The notes beneath the pieces are model-generated. The model ran no database searches. It was given only the letters and a program-made list of their open reading frames with translations, and was not told the DNA's origin. Shown piece after piece: positions 1 through 9,071 of a stretch of DNA of 64,000 nucleotides. The stretch's first letter is position 1, and each line of letters starts with the position of its first letter. Location of the stretch: positions 310,001-374,000 of the forward strand of contig NZ_JAMCOJ010000003.1 in NCBI RefSeq assembly GCF_023476645.1. The letters run 5' to 3'. Made by a program: the position numbers and the translations under genes. The stretch is from Cellulophaga sp. 20_2_10. GTDB taxonomy: Bacteria; Bacteroidota; Bacteroidia; Flavobacteriales; Flavobacteriaceae.

Positions 1-368
1 TTGGGTACGATCTTAAAAAGATACTTTTAAACGCAGATGATGTAAATAAGAAAATTGTACTTACTAATTTTCCTGAGCCAGAAGTACTGTCCATTTCTCC
101 AGAGTTGCAATTCTACGATATTAAAAACGGGTTATTTAATTCTTTTTCTCCAGAAGATTTAACCAACGTAAATAAAGAAGCAAAAGAGCATATTTTAGAT
201 AAGATACCTGTAAGTGGTCTAATGGAGACAGCTCGTAAAGAAGCTATGGAAACTATACTTTTAGTAGAAACTATAGTGGAAACTATTGGTTGGAAGCTAG
301 ATTATTCTGCTTTAAGGATTGAAGACAAAAAAGAAGTAAAGCAAATAGAGCAAGAAATTAATAGGTAA
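1..368 (+). CDS. DUF4230 domain protein, C-terminal part (5' end outside window)
   Basis: The reading frame is open from base 3, so this is the C-terminal ~121 residues of a gene that begins before the window. An internal TTG at 105 could be mistaken for a start, but the codons before it read GYDLKKILLNADDVNKK and clearly continue the protein. The pattern GYDL..., then PEPEVLSISPELQFYD, then a helical tail with ARKEAMETI matches the DUF4230 family as I know it, an uncharacterised Bacteroidota/Firmicutes family often anchored by an N-terminal membrane helix. That anchor would lie upstream and cannot be seen. The stop is 9 bases before the next gene, so the two are probably co-transcribed. Function is unknown; the family call rests on pattern recognition. 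Confidence 0.7.
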   Translation, partial: GYDLKKILLNADDVNKKIVLTNFPEPEVLSISPELQFYDIKNGLFNSFSPEDLTNVNKEAKEHILDKIPVSGLMETARKEAMETILLVETIVETIGWKLDYSALRIEDKKEVKQIEQEINR

Positions 369-377
369 TATATTTTT

Positions 378-713
378 ATGAAGGTTGATACTAATAATTT
401 TGAACCAGTATTTGTACACACTGTATTCTTTTGGCTAAAAAACCCTGATAGAGCAGAAGATCGGGAGGCGTTTGTGGCATCTCTTCGTAAATTTTTAAAC
501 GCTTCGAAATATGCACATACTAATTTTATTGGTACACCGCCAAAAGCAACAAGAGACGTTGTAGATGGTAGTTTTACTTTTAGCTTGTTGGTGTCTTTTA
601 CGTCTGTAGAAAATCAAAATAAGTACCAGGCTGAAGATGTTCATTTAACATTTGTAGATGAGGCATCTCATTTGTGGAATAAGGTTGTGGTATACGATTC
701 TAATGAGGTGTAA
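378..713 (+). CDS. Dabb-family (stress-responsive alpha/beta barrel) protein
   Basis: A 111-residue protein consisting of one Dabb domain. HTVFFWLKNP near residues 14-23 is the first strand with its conserved His. The C-terminal half has the usual D.H..F....(S)..W.KV.VYDS pattern near residues 85-108. Dabb proteins form dimeric ferredoxin-like barrels; some are stress-induced and others bind or turn over small aromatic compounds, so no substrate can be named. No signal peptide is visible, so it should be cytoplasmic. It follows the DUF4230 gene by 9 bases and precedes the YjbR-like gene by 12 bases, suggesting one transcript. Length is normal for the family. Confidence 0.75.
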   Translation: MKVDTNNFEPVFVHTVFFWLKNPDRAEDREAFVASLRKFLNASKYAHTNFIGTPPKATRDVVDGSFTFSLLVSFTSVENQNKYQAEDVHLTFVDEASHLWNKVVVYDSNEV

Positions 714-725
714 ACGTAGTGAACA

Positions 726-1085
726 ATGAATATAGAAGACTTTAGGGAGTATTGTATTTCTAAAAAAGGAATAACGGAAGAATTTCCTTTTGATGAGCAT
801 ACTTTGGTTTTTAAGGTGATGGGAAAAATGTTTGCTTTGGTAGCTTTAAGACGTCTGCCATCGCAAGTAAACTTAAAATGTGATCCGGAGTATGCAGAAG
901 AACTAAGAGAGACACATGATGGTGATGTTATTCCTGGGTATCATATGAGTAAAAAGCATTGGAATACAGTTTTAATAGAACGTATTTCCCCTCAATTAAC
1001 AAAGAAATTTATAGACCACTCTTATGATTTAGTGGTGTGTGGTCTTACTAAAAAACTAAAAACAGAATTAGAGAATTTGGAGTAA
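726..1085 (+). CDS. MmcQ/YjbR family protein
   Basis: A 119-residue protein matching the MmcQ/YjbR family (CyaY-like fold). The N-terminal helix is MNIEDFREYCISKKGITEEFPF. It is followed by the strands TLVFKVMGKMFALVAL, by VNLKCDPEYAEELRE, and by YHMSKKHWNTVLIE, all in the expected order. The family has been described as DNA-binding from structural similarity, but no physiological role is established. There is no signal peptide or membrane segment. The ATG lies 12 bases after the Dabb gene and the stop is 50 bases before the MutS-like gene. The family call is firm; function is not. Confidence 0.85.
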   Translation: MNIEDFREYCISKKGITEEFPFDEHTLVFKVMGKMFALVALRRLPSQVNLKCDPEYAEELRETHDGDVIPGYHMSKKHWNTVLIERISPQLTKKFIDHSYDLVVCGLTKKLKTELENLE

Positions 1086-1135
1086 TAACTAATATCTTTA
1101 CATTTTTCTGTTTACACAATTTTACGCAACAATAC

Positions 1136-2908
1136 ATGGAAGAGCTTACTGCATTTTATACAAATAACATTGCCGCATATAAAGAAGAATCTAAAAAGGT
1201 TAAGTCTAAGTTGTTAAGGTCTAGTTTGCTTAGGCTGGCTGTTTTTTTAGTGGCCGCTTTTGGAATTTATTTTTTTATGGGTAATGCTAAAATTGTAATG
1301 GCAGTTATATTAGGTGCTATTATATTGTTTGTGTATTTGGTTTCTAAGCACTCGGATTTACAATATGTATATCATAAGTTTCTAGCGTTAATTAAAATTA
1401 ATGAAATAGAGATAGATGTTCTAAATCGTAAATTTCATAACCTTCCAGATGGGGAGGAATTTAGTAACCCCATACATTTTTATAGTCAGGATATAGACTT
1501 ATTTGGTAAGGGGTCTTTTTATCAGTTTAGTAATCGAACTGCATTAGAGCAGGGCAGTGAAACCTTAGCAAAGCAGTTTACAGATAATAATATAGACAAC
1601 ATAGAGCAAAAACAAGATGCGATCAAGGAATTAGCCTCTAAACCTAAGTGGAGACAACAATTTGCTGCCATTGCAACACTTGTAAAAGCTGAGGTTTCAT
1701 ATAAGACTATTGTTTCTTGGGTGGAGAAACACACCTCTTTTATTCCTCAGGTAATGCAATACATACCAACTGTATTTGCAATAGTTTCTGTAGCTACTTT
1801 TGTATTGTACTTTTTGGGTTTAATTTCTGGATTTGTTATCGCAATTTGGTTTTTTGTTGGGATACTAGTTACTGGATTTTTCTTTAAAAAGGTAAGTAAA
1901 CTTGCAGCTGATATGGGAAAAATACAAAGTACTTTTCAGCAGTATCAAAAGCTAATTGTAGAGATTGAAAACATAGAATTTACGTCTAATTTGCTCAAAG
2001 AAAAAAGGAATGTTATTGTAAAAAACAGCAAGAAAACATCAGTTGTACTTCATGAGTTTTCAAGGATTTTAGGAGCTTTGGATCAGCGTAATAATATGAT
2101 TTTTGGATTTCTAGGCAATGGTTTTTTACTGTGGGATATTCTTCAATCTTATAAGATAGAACAATGGATAGCTAAGCATGGTAGTTCTGTAGAAGAGTGG
2201 TTTAATGTAATTGCGTTTTTTGATGCGTACAATAGTTTGGGTAATTTTGCTTTTAATAATCCATCTTATGTATACCCTAGAATACATGATGCAGGAAAAG
2301 TTCTTAAAGTAGAAAATGCTGCTCATCCTTTATTAGATCCTGCAAAAAGCGTAAAGAATAATATAGATATAAATAATGCAGAGTTTTTTATAGTTACAGG
2401 AGCTAATATGGCTGGTAAAAGTACTTTTTTACGTACAGTGTCTTTGCAAATTGTAATGGCTAATATGGGATTACCTGTTTGTGGTACTGCGGCAGAATAT
2501 TCGCCTATTAAGTTAATAACAAGTATGCGTACAACAGACTCACTTACAGATGATGAGTCTTACTTTTTTTCAGAATTAAAACGATTAAAGTTTATAGTTG
2601 ATGAAATACAAAACGACCGTTACTTTATTGTTTTGGATGAAATTTTAAAGGGTACAAATAGCACCGATAAGGCTATTGGCTCTCGTAAGTTTGTTGAAAA
2701 ACTGGTAGCCTCTAAATCTACTGGAATAATTGCAACACATGATCTAAGTTTATGTAAGGCTGCGGATGAATTACCAGGTGTTAAAAATCATTATTTTGAT
2801 GCCGAAATTATTAATGACGAGCTGCATTTTGACTATAAATTTAAAGATGGTATTTGTAAAAATATGAATGCTTCCTTTTTGCTGAAAAAAATGGAAATAG
2901 TAGATTAA
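1136..2908 (+). CDS. Membrane-anchored MutS-like ATPase
   Basis: A 590-residue protein whose C-terminal third is a MutS ATPase domain. It has Walker A GANMAGKSTFLRT near residues 422-434, a Walker B/D-loop VLDEILKGTNSTDK near 499-512, and the switch ATHDLS near 535. The N-terminal half lacks the mismatch-recognition and connector domains of MutS. Instead it has two hydrophobic helices near residues 29-68 and another long hydrophobic pair near 205-250, so it is probably an inner-membrane protein. The ~590 residues compare with ~860 for true MutS. Such proteins are often annotated simply as MutS in Bacteroidota, but a canonical mismatch-repair role is unlikely from this layout. Its stop codon interlocks with that of the convergent gene in the sequence TTAA. 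Confidence 0.85.
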   Translation: MEELTAFYTNNIAAYKEESKKVKSKLLRSSLLRLAVFLVAAFGIYFFMGNAKIVMAVILGAIILFVYLVSKHSDLQYVYHKFLALIKINEIEIDVLNRKFHNLPDGEEFSNPIHFYSQDIDLFGKGSFYQFSNRTALEQGSETLAKQFTDNNIDNIEQKQDAIKELASKPKWRQQFAAIATLVKAEVSYKTIVSWVEKHTSFIPQVMQYIPTVFAIVSVATFVLYFLGLISGFVIAIWFFVGILVTGFFFKKVSKLAADMGKIQSTFQQYQKLIVEIENIEFTSNLLKEKRNVIVKNSKKTSVVLHEFSRILGALDQRNNMIFGFLGNGFLLWDILQSYKIEQWIAKHGSSVEEWFNVIAFFDAYNSLGNFAFNNPSYVYPRIHDAGKVLKVENAAHPLLDPAKSVKNNIDINNAEFFIVTGANMAGKSTFLRTVSLQIVMANMGLPVCGTAAEYSPIKLITSMRTTDSLTDDESYFFSELKRLKFIVDEIQNDRYFIVLDEILKGTNSTDKAIGSRKFVEKLVASKSTGIIATHDLSLCKAADELPGVKNHYFDAEIINDELHFDYKFKDGICKNMNASFLLKKMEIVD

Positions 2909-3441
2909 AAATAGACTCGAACAAAAGGCATTAAAGCATCAAAATTTATACTTTTTTCATCGTCATGTAAAACATCATAACGTACACCAATTGTAACATT
3001 TTGGTTGCTGTAGCCTAATCCTAAATATAAGGCAGGGTTCCAGTAGTCATCATCTATTGTGCTGCCATTAAATCCAAATTCTCTATTTATTCTAAGTTCT
3101 TCAAACTCTGCAGATAGTTGTATTTGTGGTATTACATTAAATAGCGTTAATGCGCTTGCTCCATAGGCTATAAGCTTAGAATCTCCATATTTAGAGTAGT
3201 TAAAGCTTAGCCCTGTTCCAACGGCAAGCATTGAGTTTACTTGGTATATTGCACTTGGTGATACTGCGGCATTAAAAGAGTCGTTGCCAAAGCCAACACC
3301 TAATCCACCTCCAAAATGTACATTCTCCCAAAAGTCTGAAGAGGAATTTGTTAGCTGAGATGTTGCTTTATTCGTAGTAAAAGCGGTTATCAAAATGCTA
3401 AAAACGAATATTTTTGAGAAGAAGTAGTTGTTTTTTATCAT
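2905..3441 (-). CDS. Small outer-membrane beta-barrel protein
   Basis: A 178-residue protein with a signal peptide (basic MIKNNYFFSK, then a hydrophobic core, cleavage near ATSQ at residue 29). The mature part has alternating hydrophobic strands with Gly and aromatic residues, such as VHFGGGLGVGFG and MLAVGTGLSFNYSKYG. It ends in an aromatic-rich strand FVRVYF, whose terminal Phe is typical of outer-membrane barrels. About eight strands would fit. It converges with the MutS-like gene (stops overlap) and is divergent from sucA, with 102 bases between the two starts. No enzymatic motif is visible. The specific role is not recognisable. Confidence 0.6.
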   Translation of the reverse strand: MIKNNYFFSKIFVFSILITAFTTNKATSQLTNSSSDFWENVHFGGGLGVGFGNDSFNAAVSPSAIYQVNSMLAVGTGLSFNYSKYGDSKLIAYGASALTLFNVIPQIQLSAEFEELRINREFGFNGSTIDDDYWNPALYLGLGYSNQNVTIGVRYDVLHDDEKSINFDALMPFVRVYF

Positions 3442-3499
3442 TCTTGTTATTTTTTTTCATTATTACGCACTAAGATATGCTTATAAAAGCTAAAAGTTG

Positions 3500-3507
3500 T
3501 ATTTTTG
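3500..3507 (+). promoter_or_regulatory. Candidate sigma-A -7 element for sucA
   Basis: TATTTTTG matches the Bacteroidota -7 consensus TAnnTTTG. No good -33 TTG is found at the usual spacing. Transcription would start near 3512-3514, which makes the TTG at 3505 impossible as a start and supports the ATG at 3544. Confidence 0.45.
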
Positions 3508-3543
3508 AATAAATTTTGTTTAAAAGACAGAGAAGAATTTTCA

Positions 3544-6312
3544 ATGGATAAATATTCGTTTTTAAACGCAGCGCATACATCATTTTTTGCGACCTTATAT
3601 GATAAATACTTAATTAGCCCTGATAGTGTAGAGCCAAGTTGGCGTGCCTTTTTTCAAGGTTTTGACTTTGGTCAAGAGACGGCACTAGAAGAGTTTTCTG
3701 AAAATGGACCGGCAGTAGAAGCTGCAATGCCACAATCCCTTCAGAAAGAATTTAAAGTAATTAAGCTAATAGATGGGTACAGAAGTAGAGGGCATTTGTT
3801 TACTAAAACAAATCCTGTTCGCGAAAGAAGAAAATACACACCAACATTAGAATTAGACAACTTTGGTTTATCTGAAGCCGATTTGGAAACTGTTTTTACT
3901 GCAGGAGAAATCCTTGGTATTGGTGCAGTATCTCTAAAAGAAATTATAAGACACTTACAAAATATATACTGCGAGGCTATTGGCGTGGAGTATATGTACA
4001 TTCGTAAGCCAGAGAGAGTGGAGTGGATTCAGAATTGGCTAAATGTCAATGATAATCATCCGCGCTTTAATGCAGATAGAAAAAAACATATTCTTAAAAA
4101 ATTAAATCAAGCTGTTTCTTTTGAGAGCTTTTTGCATACCAAGTACGTAGGTCAAAAACGTTTTTCGATTGAAGGAAACGAGTCTTTAATACCTGCTTTA
4201 GATGCCGTTGTAGAACGTGCAGCAGAAATGGGAGTAGAGCAGTTTGTAATGGGTATGGCTCACCGTGGTAGACTTAACGTGCTTACCAATATTTTTGGTA
4301 AAGCGGCTAAAGATATCTTTAGCGAGTTTGATGGTAAAGATTATGAGCAAGAGATTTTTGATGGTGATGTAAAATATCACTTAGGTTGGACGTCTGAACG
4401 TAAAGCTAGTAATGGCAATAAAATAAAAATGAATATTGCGCCAAACCCATCTCACTTAGAGACTGTTGGTGCGGTAGTAGAAGGTATTGCTAGAGCTAAA
4501 CAGGATGCGCATTTCCCTGAAGATTTTTCAAAAGTATTGCCAATTGTTGTACACGGAGATGCTGCTATTGCGGGTCAAGGTTTGGTGTATGAGGTTGTGC
4601 AAATGGCAAACTTGGATGGGTATAAAACAAATGGTACTATACATATTGTTGTTAATAATCAAATTGGTTTTACAACAAACTATTTAGATGCGAGATCTTC
4701 TACATATTGTACAGATATTGCAAAGGTAACTTTAAGTCCAGTATTACATGTTAATGCAGATGATGCCGAAGCTGTAGTGCATGCGTCTTTATTTGCATTA
4801 GAGTATAGAATGCGTTTTAATAGAGATGTATTTATAGATTTATTAGGCTACAGAAAATACGGTCATAACGAAGGTGATGAACCTCGTTTTACGCAACCTA
4901 AATTATACAAAGCAATATCTAAGCACGATAATTCTAGAGACATCTATGCAGAGCGTTTGCTTGCAGAAGGAGTTATAGAAAAAGGTTTTGTAAAAGAATT
5001 AGAAGATGAGTATAAGGCTTCTTTAGAGGAGGAATTAGAGGATTCTAGAAAAGAAGATAAAACCATTATTACGCCTTTTATGGCTGATGAGTGGAAAGGT
5101 TTTGACTCTGTCAGAGAATGGGAGATGATGAAAACTGTAGATACCACTTTTGATAAAGGTAAGCTTACAGAAATAGCTAAGGTGATTACAGAATTGCCAG
5201 GTGATAAAAAGTTTTTACGTAAGGTTGAAAAGTTGATAAGAGATCGTAAAAATATGTTCTTTGAAACTGATAAGCTGGACTGGGCAATGGGTGAGCTTCT
5301 AGCTTACGGTACATTGTTACAAGAAGGTTACGGCGTAAGAATGTCTGGGCAAGATGTAGAGAGAGGTACTTTTTCTCACCGTCATGCAGTTATGAAGGTT
5401 GAAGAAAGTGAAGAGGAGATTATCTTATTAAATCACTTGTCTAAAGAGCAAGCTAAGTTTCAAATATACAATTCACTCTTATCTGAATATGGTGTAGTTG
5501 GTTTTGATTATGGATATGCAATGGCAAGTCCAAGAACACTAACAATTTGGGAAGCGCAATTTGGTGACTTTAGTAATGGAGCGCAAATTATGTTAGATCA
5601 ATATATTTCTGCTGCTGAAGATAAATGGAAACTGCAGAATGGTTTGGTAATGTTATTGCCTCACGGTTATGAAGGTCAAGGTGCAGAACATTCATCTGCT
5701 CGTATGGAAAGATATTTACAGTTGTGTGCTAGAGATAATATGTTTATTGCAGATGTATCTACGCCGGCTCAAATGTTCCATATTTTGCGTCGACAAATGA
5801 AAGTTAATTACAGAAAACCTTTGGTTATATTTACACCAAAGAGTTTGTTAAGACACCCTAAAGCGGTTTCTTCTGTTGAGGAATTTGCAAACGGATCTTT
5901 TCAAGAAGTTATAGATGATGTTTCTGTAGATGTAAGTAAAGTAAAATCTTTAGTTTTCTGTACAGGTAAATTCTATTACGATTTATTAGCCGTAAAAGAA
6001 GAACAAAACAGAGAAGATGTTGCTTTGGTAAGGGTAGAGCAATTATTCCCGTTACCATCAGAAAAAATGACAAAAATTATTGGTAAATATACAAATGCAG
6101 ACGACATTGTATGGGCTCAAGAAGAACCAAGAAATATGGGGGCTTGGAGTCATATAATGATGCATTATGGAAATGCTAATAAATTAAGGGTTGCTTCTAG
6201 ACGTTTTTATGCATCGCCAGCTGCTGGTAGTGCAGTACGTTCTAAACGTAGACACCAACAAGTAATAGATTATGTCTTTGATAAAACCAAAGACAATATG
6301 ACAAAAAGATAA
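3544..6312 (+). CDS. sucA: 2-oxoglutarate dehydrogenase E1 component
   Basis: Thiamine-diphosphate E1 subunit of the 2-oxoglutarate dehydrogenase complex: oxidative decarboxylation of 2-oxoglutarate and transfer of the succinyl group to the E2 lipoyl arm (TCA cycle, cytoplasm). I start it at the ATG giving MDKYSFLNAAHTSFF, 922 residues, the normal size. An upstream TTG at 3505 would add 13 residues but lies inside the promoter. The N-terminal E1 signature ends in WRAFFQGFDFG. MAHRGRLNVL and the ThDP-binding region HGDAAIAGQG...VVNNQIGF lie in the middle. The C-terminal transketolase-like part includes YGYAMASPRTLTIWEAQFGD and HGYEGQGAEHSSAR. sucB follows after 27 bases in the same operon; no E3 gene (lpd) is in the window. 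Confidence 0.97.
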   Translation: MDKYSFLNAAHTSFFATLYDKYLISPDSVEPSWRAFFQGFDFGQETALEEFSENGPAVEAAMPQSLQKEFKVIKLIDGYRSRGHLFTKTNPVRERRKYTPTLELDNFGLSEADLETVFTAGEILGIGAVSLKEIIRHLQNIYCEAIGVEYMYIRKPERVEWIQNWLNVNDNHPRFNADRKKHILKKLNQAVSFESFLHTKYVGQKRFSIEGNESLIPALDAVVERAAEMGVEQFVMGMAHRGRLNVLTNIFGKAAKDIFSEFDGKDYEQEIFDGDVKYHLGWTSERKASNGNKIKMNIAPNPSHLETVGAVVEGIARAKQDAHFPEDFSKVLPIVVHGDAAIAGQGLVYEVVQMANLDGYKTNGTIHIVVNNQIGFTTNYLDARSSTYCTDIAKVTLSPVLHVNADDAEAVVHASLFALEYRMRFNRDVFIDLLGYRKYGHNEGDEPRFTQPKLYKAISKHDNSRDIYAERLLAEGVIEKGFVKELEDEYKASLEEELEDSRKEDKTIITPFMADEWKGFDSVREWEMMKTVDTTFDKGKLTEIAKVITELPGDKKFLRKVEKLIRDRKNMFFETDKLDWAMGELLAYGTLLQEGYGVRMSGQDVERGTFSHRHAVMKVEESEEEIILLNHLSKEQAKFQIYNSLLSEYGVVGFDYGYAMASPRTLTIWEAQFGDFSNGAQIMLDQYISAAEDKWKLQNGLVMLLPHGYEGQGAEHSSARMERYLQLCARDNMFIADVSTPAQMFHILRRQMKVNYRKPLVIFTPKSLLRHPKAVSSVEEFANGSFQEVIDDVSVDVSKVKSLVFCTGKFYYDLLAVKEEQNREDVALVRVEQLFPLPSEKMTKIIGKYTNADDIVWAQEEPRNMGAWSHIMMHYGNANKLRVASRRFYASPAAGSAVRSKRRHQQVIDYVFDKTKDNMTKR

Positions 6313-6339
6313 ACACAATAACACATCAAATAAAGTAGG

Positions 6340-7560
6340 ATGATTTTAGAAATGAAAGTCCCTTCACCGGGAGAATCGATAACCGAAGTAGAAATAGCGG
6401 AATGGCTAGTGCAAGACGGAGATTATGTTGAGAAAGATCAAGCTATTGCAGAGGTAGATTCAGATAAGGCTACCTTAGAGCTTCCAGCAGAGGAAAGCGG
6501 AATTATTACATTAAAAGCAGAAGAAGGTGATGCTGTTGCAGTAGGTGCCGTTGTTTGTTTAATAGATACGTCTGCCGCTAAACCAGAAGGTTCGGCTGAT
6601 GCTCCTGCTAAAGAAGAGAAAAAAGAAGAGGCTGCGCCTAAAGCAGCAACTCCTAAGCCTGCAGAAGCAGCAAAAACATATGCAACAGGGACAGCGTCTC
6701 CTGCGGCAAAGAAAATATTAAGTGAAAAAGGAATAGAAGCATCTACTGTATCTGGTACAGGTAAAGATGGTAGAGTTACTAAAGATGATGCGGTAAATGC
6801 CGTGCCATCTATGGGTACGCCAACTACTGGTGGTAATCGTGGGGAAACTCGTTCTAAATTATCAATGTTACGTCGTAAAGTGGCAGAGCGTTTGGTTTCG
6901 GCTAAAAATGAAACTGCAATGCTTACTACATTTAACGAGGTAGATATGTCTCCTATTTTTGCATTGCGTAATCAATACAAAGAAGCTTTTAAGGCAAAGC
7001 ATGGTGTTGGTTTAGGATTTATGTCTTTCTTTACTAAGGCTGTTGTTCGCGCATTGGAGATGTACCCATCTGTAAATGCAATGATAGATGGTAAGGAAAT
7101 GATTGCTTACGATTTTGCAGATATTAGTATTGCTGTTTCTGGTCCAAAAGGATTAATGGTACCGGTAATAAGAAATGCAGAAAACTTATCTTTTAGAGGT
7201 GTAGAGGCAGAAGTAAAACGTTTGGCTATTAGAGCTCGTGAAGGTGAAATTACTGTAGATGAAATGACAGGTGGAACATTTACGATTACAAATGGTGGTG
7301 TTTTTGGTTCTATGTTATCTACACCAATTATTAACCCTCCACAGAGTGCTATTCTAGGAATGCACAATATTGTAGAGCGCCCAATTGCTAAAAATGGCGA
7401 GGTTGTAATTGCTCCTATTATGTATGTTGCTGTATCTTATGATCACAGAATTATTGATGGTAAAGAATCTGTAGGTTTCTTAGTTGCTATAAAAGAAGCG
7501 TTAGAAAACCCAGAAGAATTATTAATGAATAATGATGTTAAGAAAGCGTTAGAAATGTAA
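6340..7560 (+). CDS. sucB: 2-oxoglutarate dehydrogenase E2 (dihydrolipoyl succinyltransferase)
   Basis: E2 core of the 2-oxoglutarate dehydrogenase complex, 406 residues. A single lipoyl domain occupies residues ~2-76 with the lipoylated Lys43 in [11 protein letters not shown]. An Ala/Pro/Lys/Glu-rich flexible linker follows. The E1/E3-binding domain spans ~118-155 ([13 protein letters not shown]...GRVTKDDAV). The C-terminal catalytic domain carries [10 protein letters not shown], with the active His near 369 and Asp near 373. One lipoyl domain and direct linkage to sucA favour the succinyl- over the acetyl-transferase. It is the last gene of the sucAB operon, followed at once by a strong terminator. 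Confidence 0.95.
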   Translation: MILEMKVPSPGESITEVEIAEWLVQDGDYVEKDQAIAEVDSDKATLELPAEESGIITLKAEEGDAVAVGAVVCLIDTSAAKPEGSADAPAKEEKKEEAAPKAATPKPAEAAKTYATGTASPAAKKILSEKGIEASTVSGTGKDGRVTKDDAVNAVPSMGTPTTGGNRGETRSKLSMLRRKVAERLVSAKNETAMLTTFNEVDMSPIFALRNQYKEAFKAKHGVGLGFMSFFTKAVVRALEMYPSVNAMIDGKEMIAYDFADISIAVSGPKGLMVPVIRNAENLSFRGVEAEVKRLAIRAREGEITVDEMTGGTFTITNGGVFGSMLSTPIINPPQSAILGMHNIVERPIAKNGEVVIAPIMYVAVSYDHRIIDGKESVGFLVAIKEALENPEELLMNNDVKKALEM

Positions 7561-7583
7561 TTTTAATAATATCTTAAATAAAT

Positions 7584-7620
7584 AAAAAAGGGCCAAAGTT
7601 TTAACTTTAGCCCTTTTTTA
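7584..7620. terminator. Bidirectional rho-independent terminator between sucB and the peroxidase gene
   Basis: A stem of AAGGGC-CAAAGTT paired with AACTTT-GCCCTT is flanked by an A-run on the left and a T-run on the right, so it can end both the plus-strand sucAB transcript and the converging minus-strand peroxidase transcript. Confidence 0.85.
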
Positions 7621-7636
7621 TTTTAGTATCCTTTTG

Positions 7637-8980
7637 TTAGTTGCAACCCATATCTGTTTTGGATTCGCTATCTGCGTTAGGAAAACAATTTCCAGAAGGC
7701 AAACTTTCTGGCGTATATCTGCTTAAATTAGAATCGTAAAGTGCATTTTCTACAAAAGTAGTTAAGTCGTTAATTTCTTCTGTTGATAAATTAAGGGGAA
7801 TAAAATTATCTGATAATTGACTTTTTGGTACATCAATATTTTCAGGAATGCCCTTATTTTTGTATTCTATAACTTCTTTTATGCTTGTAAAACTTCCGCC
7901 GTGACCAAAGTTTGCTGCGTCTTTTAAATTGTATAGTGTTGGTATTTTAAATTTATAGTTGTCTTCAGTTTTACCTGTAAATCCGCCTCTACCCTTTTTT
8001 GTAGCTTCATCAATAGTAATATGAGAGCTACTAGGATCTAAATCCTTCATGCCTAATGCATAAAAACCAGTTTTGTTTAATCCTGGTCCGGAATGACATG
8101 TGTAGCATTCAGCTTTTCCAAAAAATAAATTTGCACCTTTTAATTCATTGGGTGATAGTGCATTTTGGTCTCCTCTTAGCCATTCTTGAAAAGGTGCTTT
8201 GCTAGAGAGTACAATTCTTTCATAAGCTGCAATAGCTAAGCCTGCGTTAATGGTAGAATACCTGTTGCTTTCTTGGATTTCAGGGAAGGCGTCATCAAAC
8301 ATAGCTTTGTATCCATTGTTTTCTAAAAACGCTATATCTATTAATAGACGGTGAACTCCTAGTCCTGCAATTGCTTGTGTTTCTATGCCTTCAAATCCAA
8401 GAGTGTTTCTTTCTTTAGGTGTGTTTGGTGTCCAGTTGCTTTCTGTGCCTGTATTTTCTGATGTTCCACCAAACTGACCATTCCAAAGCATTACTTTTTG
8501 GTAGGCTGTATTTAAAATAGTAGGGGACTTTATAGGTTGTACGTCTAAGTCTGTCTCTAAGTAATCTATAGACATATGTCTTGTTTCGCCTTTTGCTCCG
8601 TAGCCAAAACCACCTTCGCCAATACCTTGTAAATTCCCGCTTTGAAAACCTGCTGCTGCGTGGTGACAACTAGCGCAAGAATAGGTGTTAGTTCCAATTT
8701 CTTTTATTGGATTAAGGGCAAGTCCAGTTTCGTGAAATAATAATTTACCCAATGCTACCTTTTCTGGTGTTAAAGGGTTTTTAGGGTCACTTGGTATGTT
8801 GTTTAAGTCGTTTTCTAAGGGTATTTGTAGGGCTTCTAAGGAGCCATAAAGAGAGGTTATATTTTCTTGTAAAATGCTTTCTTCTGCTTTTTGGTAGTCA
8901 TTATCGTCGTTAGCGCAGCTGGTTGTAAATACTATAAATACTGAAGCTAAACAGTATAATATTATTTTTTGAATTGTCAT
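7637..8980 (-). CDS. Di-heme cytochrome c peroxidase (MauG/CcpA type), lipoprotein
   Basis: A 447-residue di-heme peroxidase. Two c-type heme sites are visible: SCASCHH near residue 103 in the N-terminal (peroxidatic) domain and ECYTCHS near 292 in the C-terminal (electron-transfer) domain. The signal peptide ends in the lipobox-like TTSCAN, so the protein is probably a lipoprotein facing the periplasm. Typical family stretches are PLTPEKVALGKLLFHE, SPTILNTAYQ and KFKIPTLYNL. The family reduces hydrogen peroxide with electrons from small cytochromes or, in MauG relatives, oxidises protein side chains. The sequence cannot tell which applies here. It stands alone and converges on sucB. Confidence 0.9.
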   Translation of the reverse strand: MTIQKIILYCLASVFIVFTTSCANDDNDYQKAEESILQENITSLYGSLEALQIPLENDLNNIPSDPKNPLTPEKVALGKLLFHETGLALNPIKEIGTNTYSCASCHHAAAGFQSGNLQGIGEGGFGYGAKGETRHMSIDYLETDLDVQPIKSPTILNTAYQKVMLWNGQFGGTSENTGTESNWTPNTPKERNTLGFEGIETQAIAGLGVHRLLIDIAFLENNGYKAMFDDAFPEIQESNRYSTINAGLAIAAYERIVLSSKAPFQEWLRGDQNALSPNELKGANLFFGKAECYTCHSGPGLNKTGFYALGMKDLDPSSSHITIDEATKKGRGGFTGKTEDNYKFKIPTLYNLKDAANFGHGGSFTSIKEVIEYKNKGIPENIDVPKSQLSDNFIPLNLSTEEINDLTTFVENALYDSNLSRYTPESLPSGNCFPNADSESKTDMGCN

Positions 8981-9071
8981 GGTTGTAGTATTTTGTGCGC
9001 AAAAATCTACATTTTAATAAAATCGAGCTTCAATTAATCGTTACAATGCGAATAAAAAGGATGAGATTATC

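Noticed and set aside
3505-3543. TTG start for sucA adding 13 residues
   Set aside because: The TTG is the last three bases of the -7 element TATTTTTG at 3500-3507; the transcript should start after it. The ATG at 3544 gives the usual N-terminus of the family.
8415-8669. An Arg/Tyr-rich 84-residue minus-strand frame within the peroxidase gene
   Set aside because: It is an alternative frame on the same strand through conserved di-heme peroxidase sequence around the first heme site.
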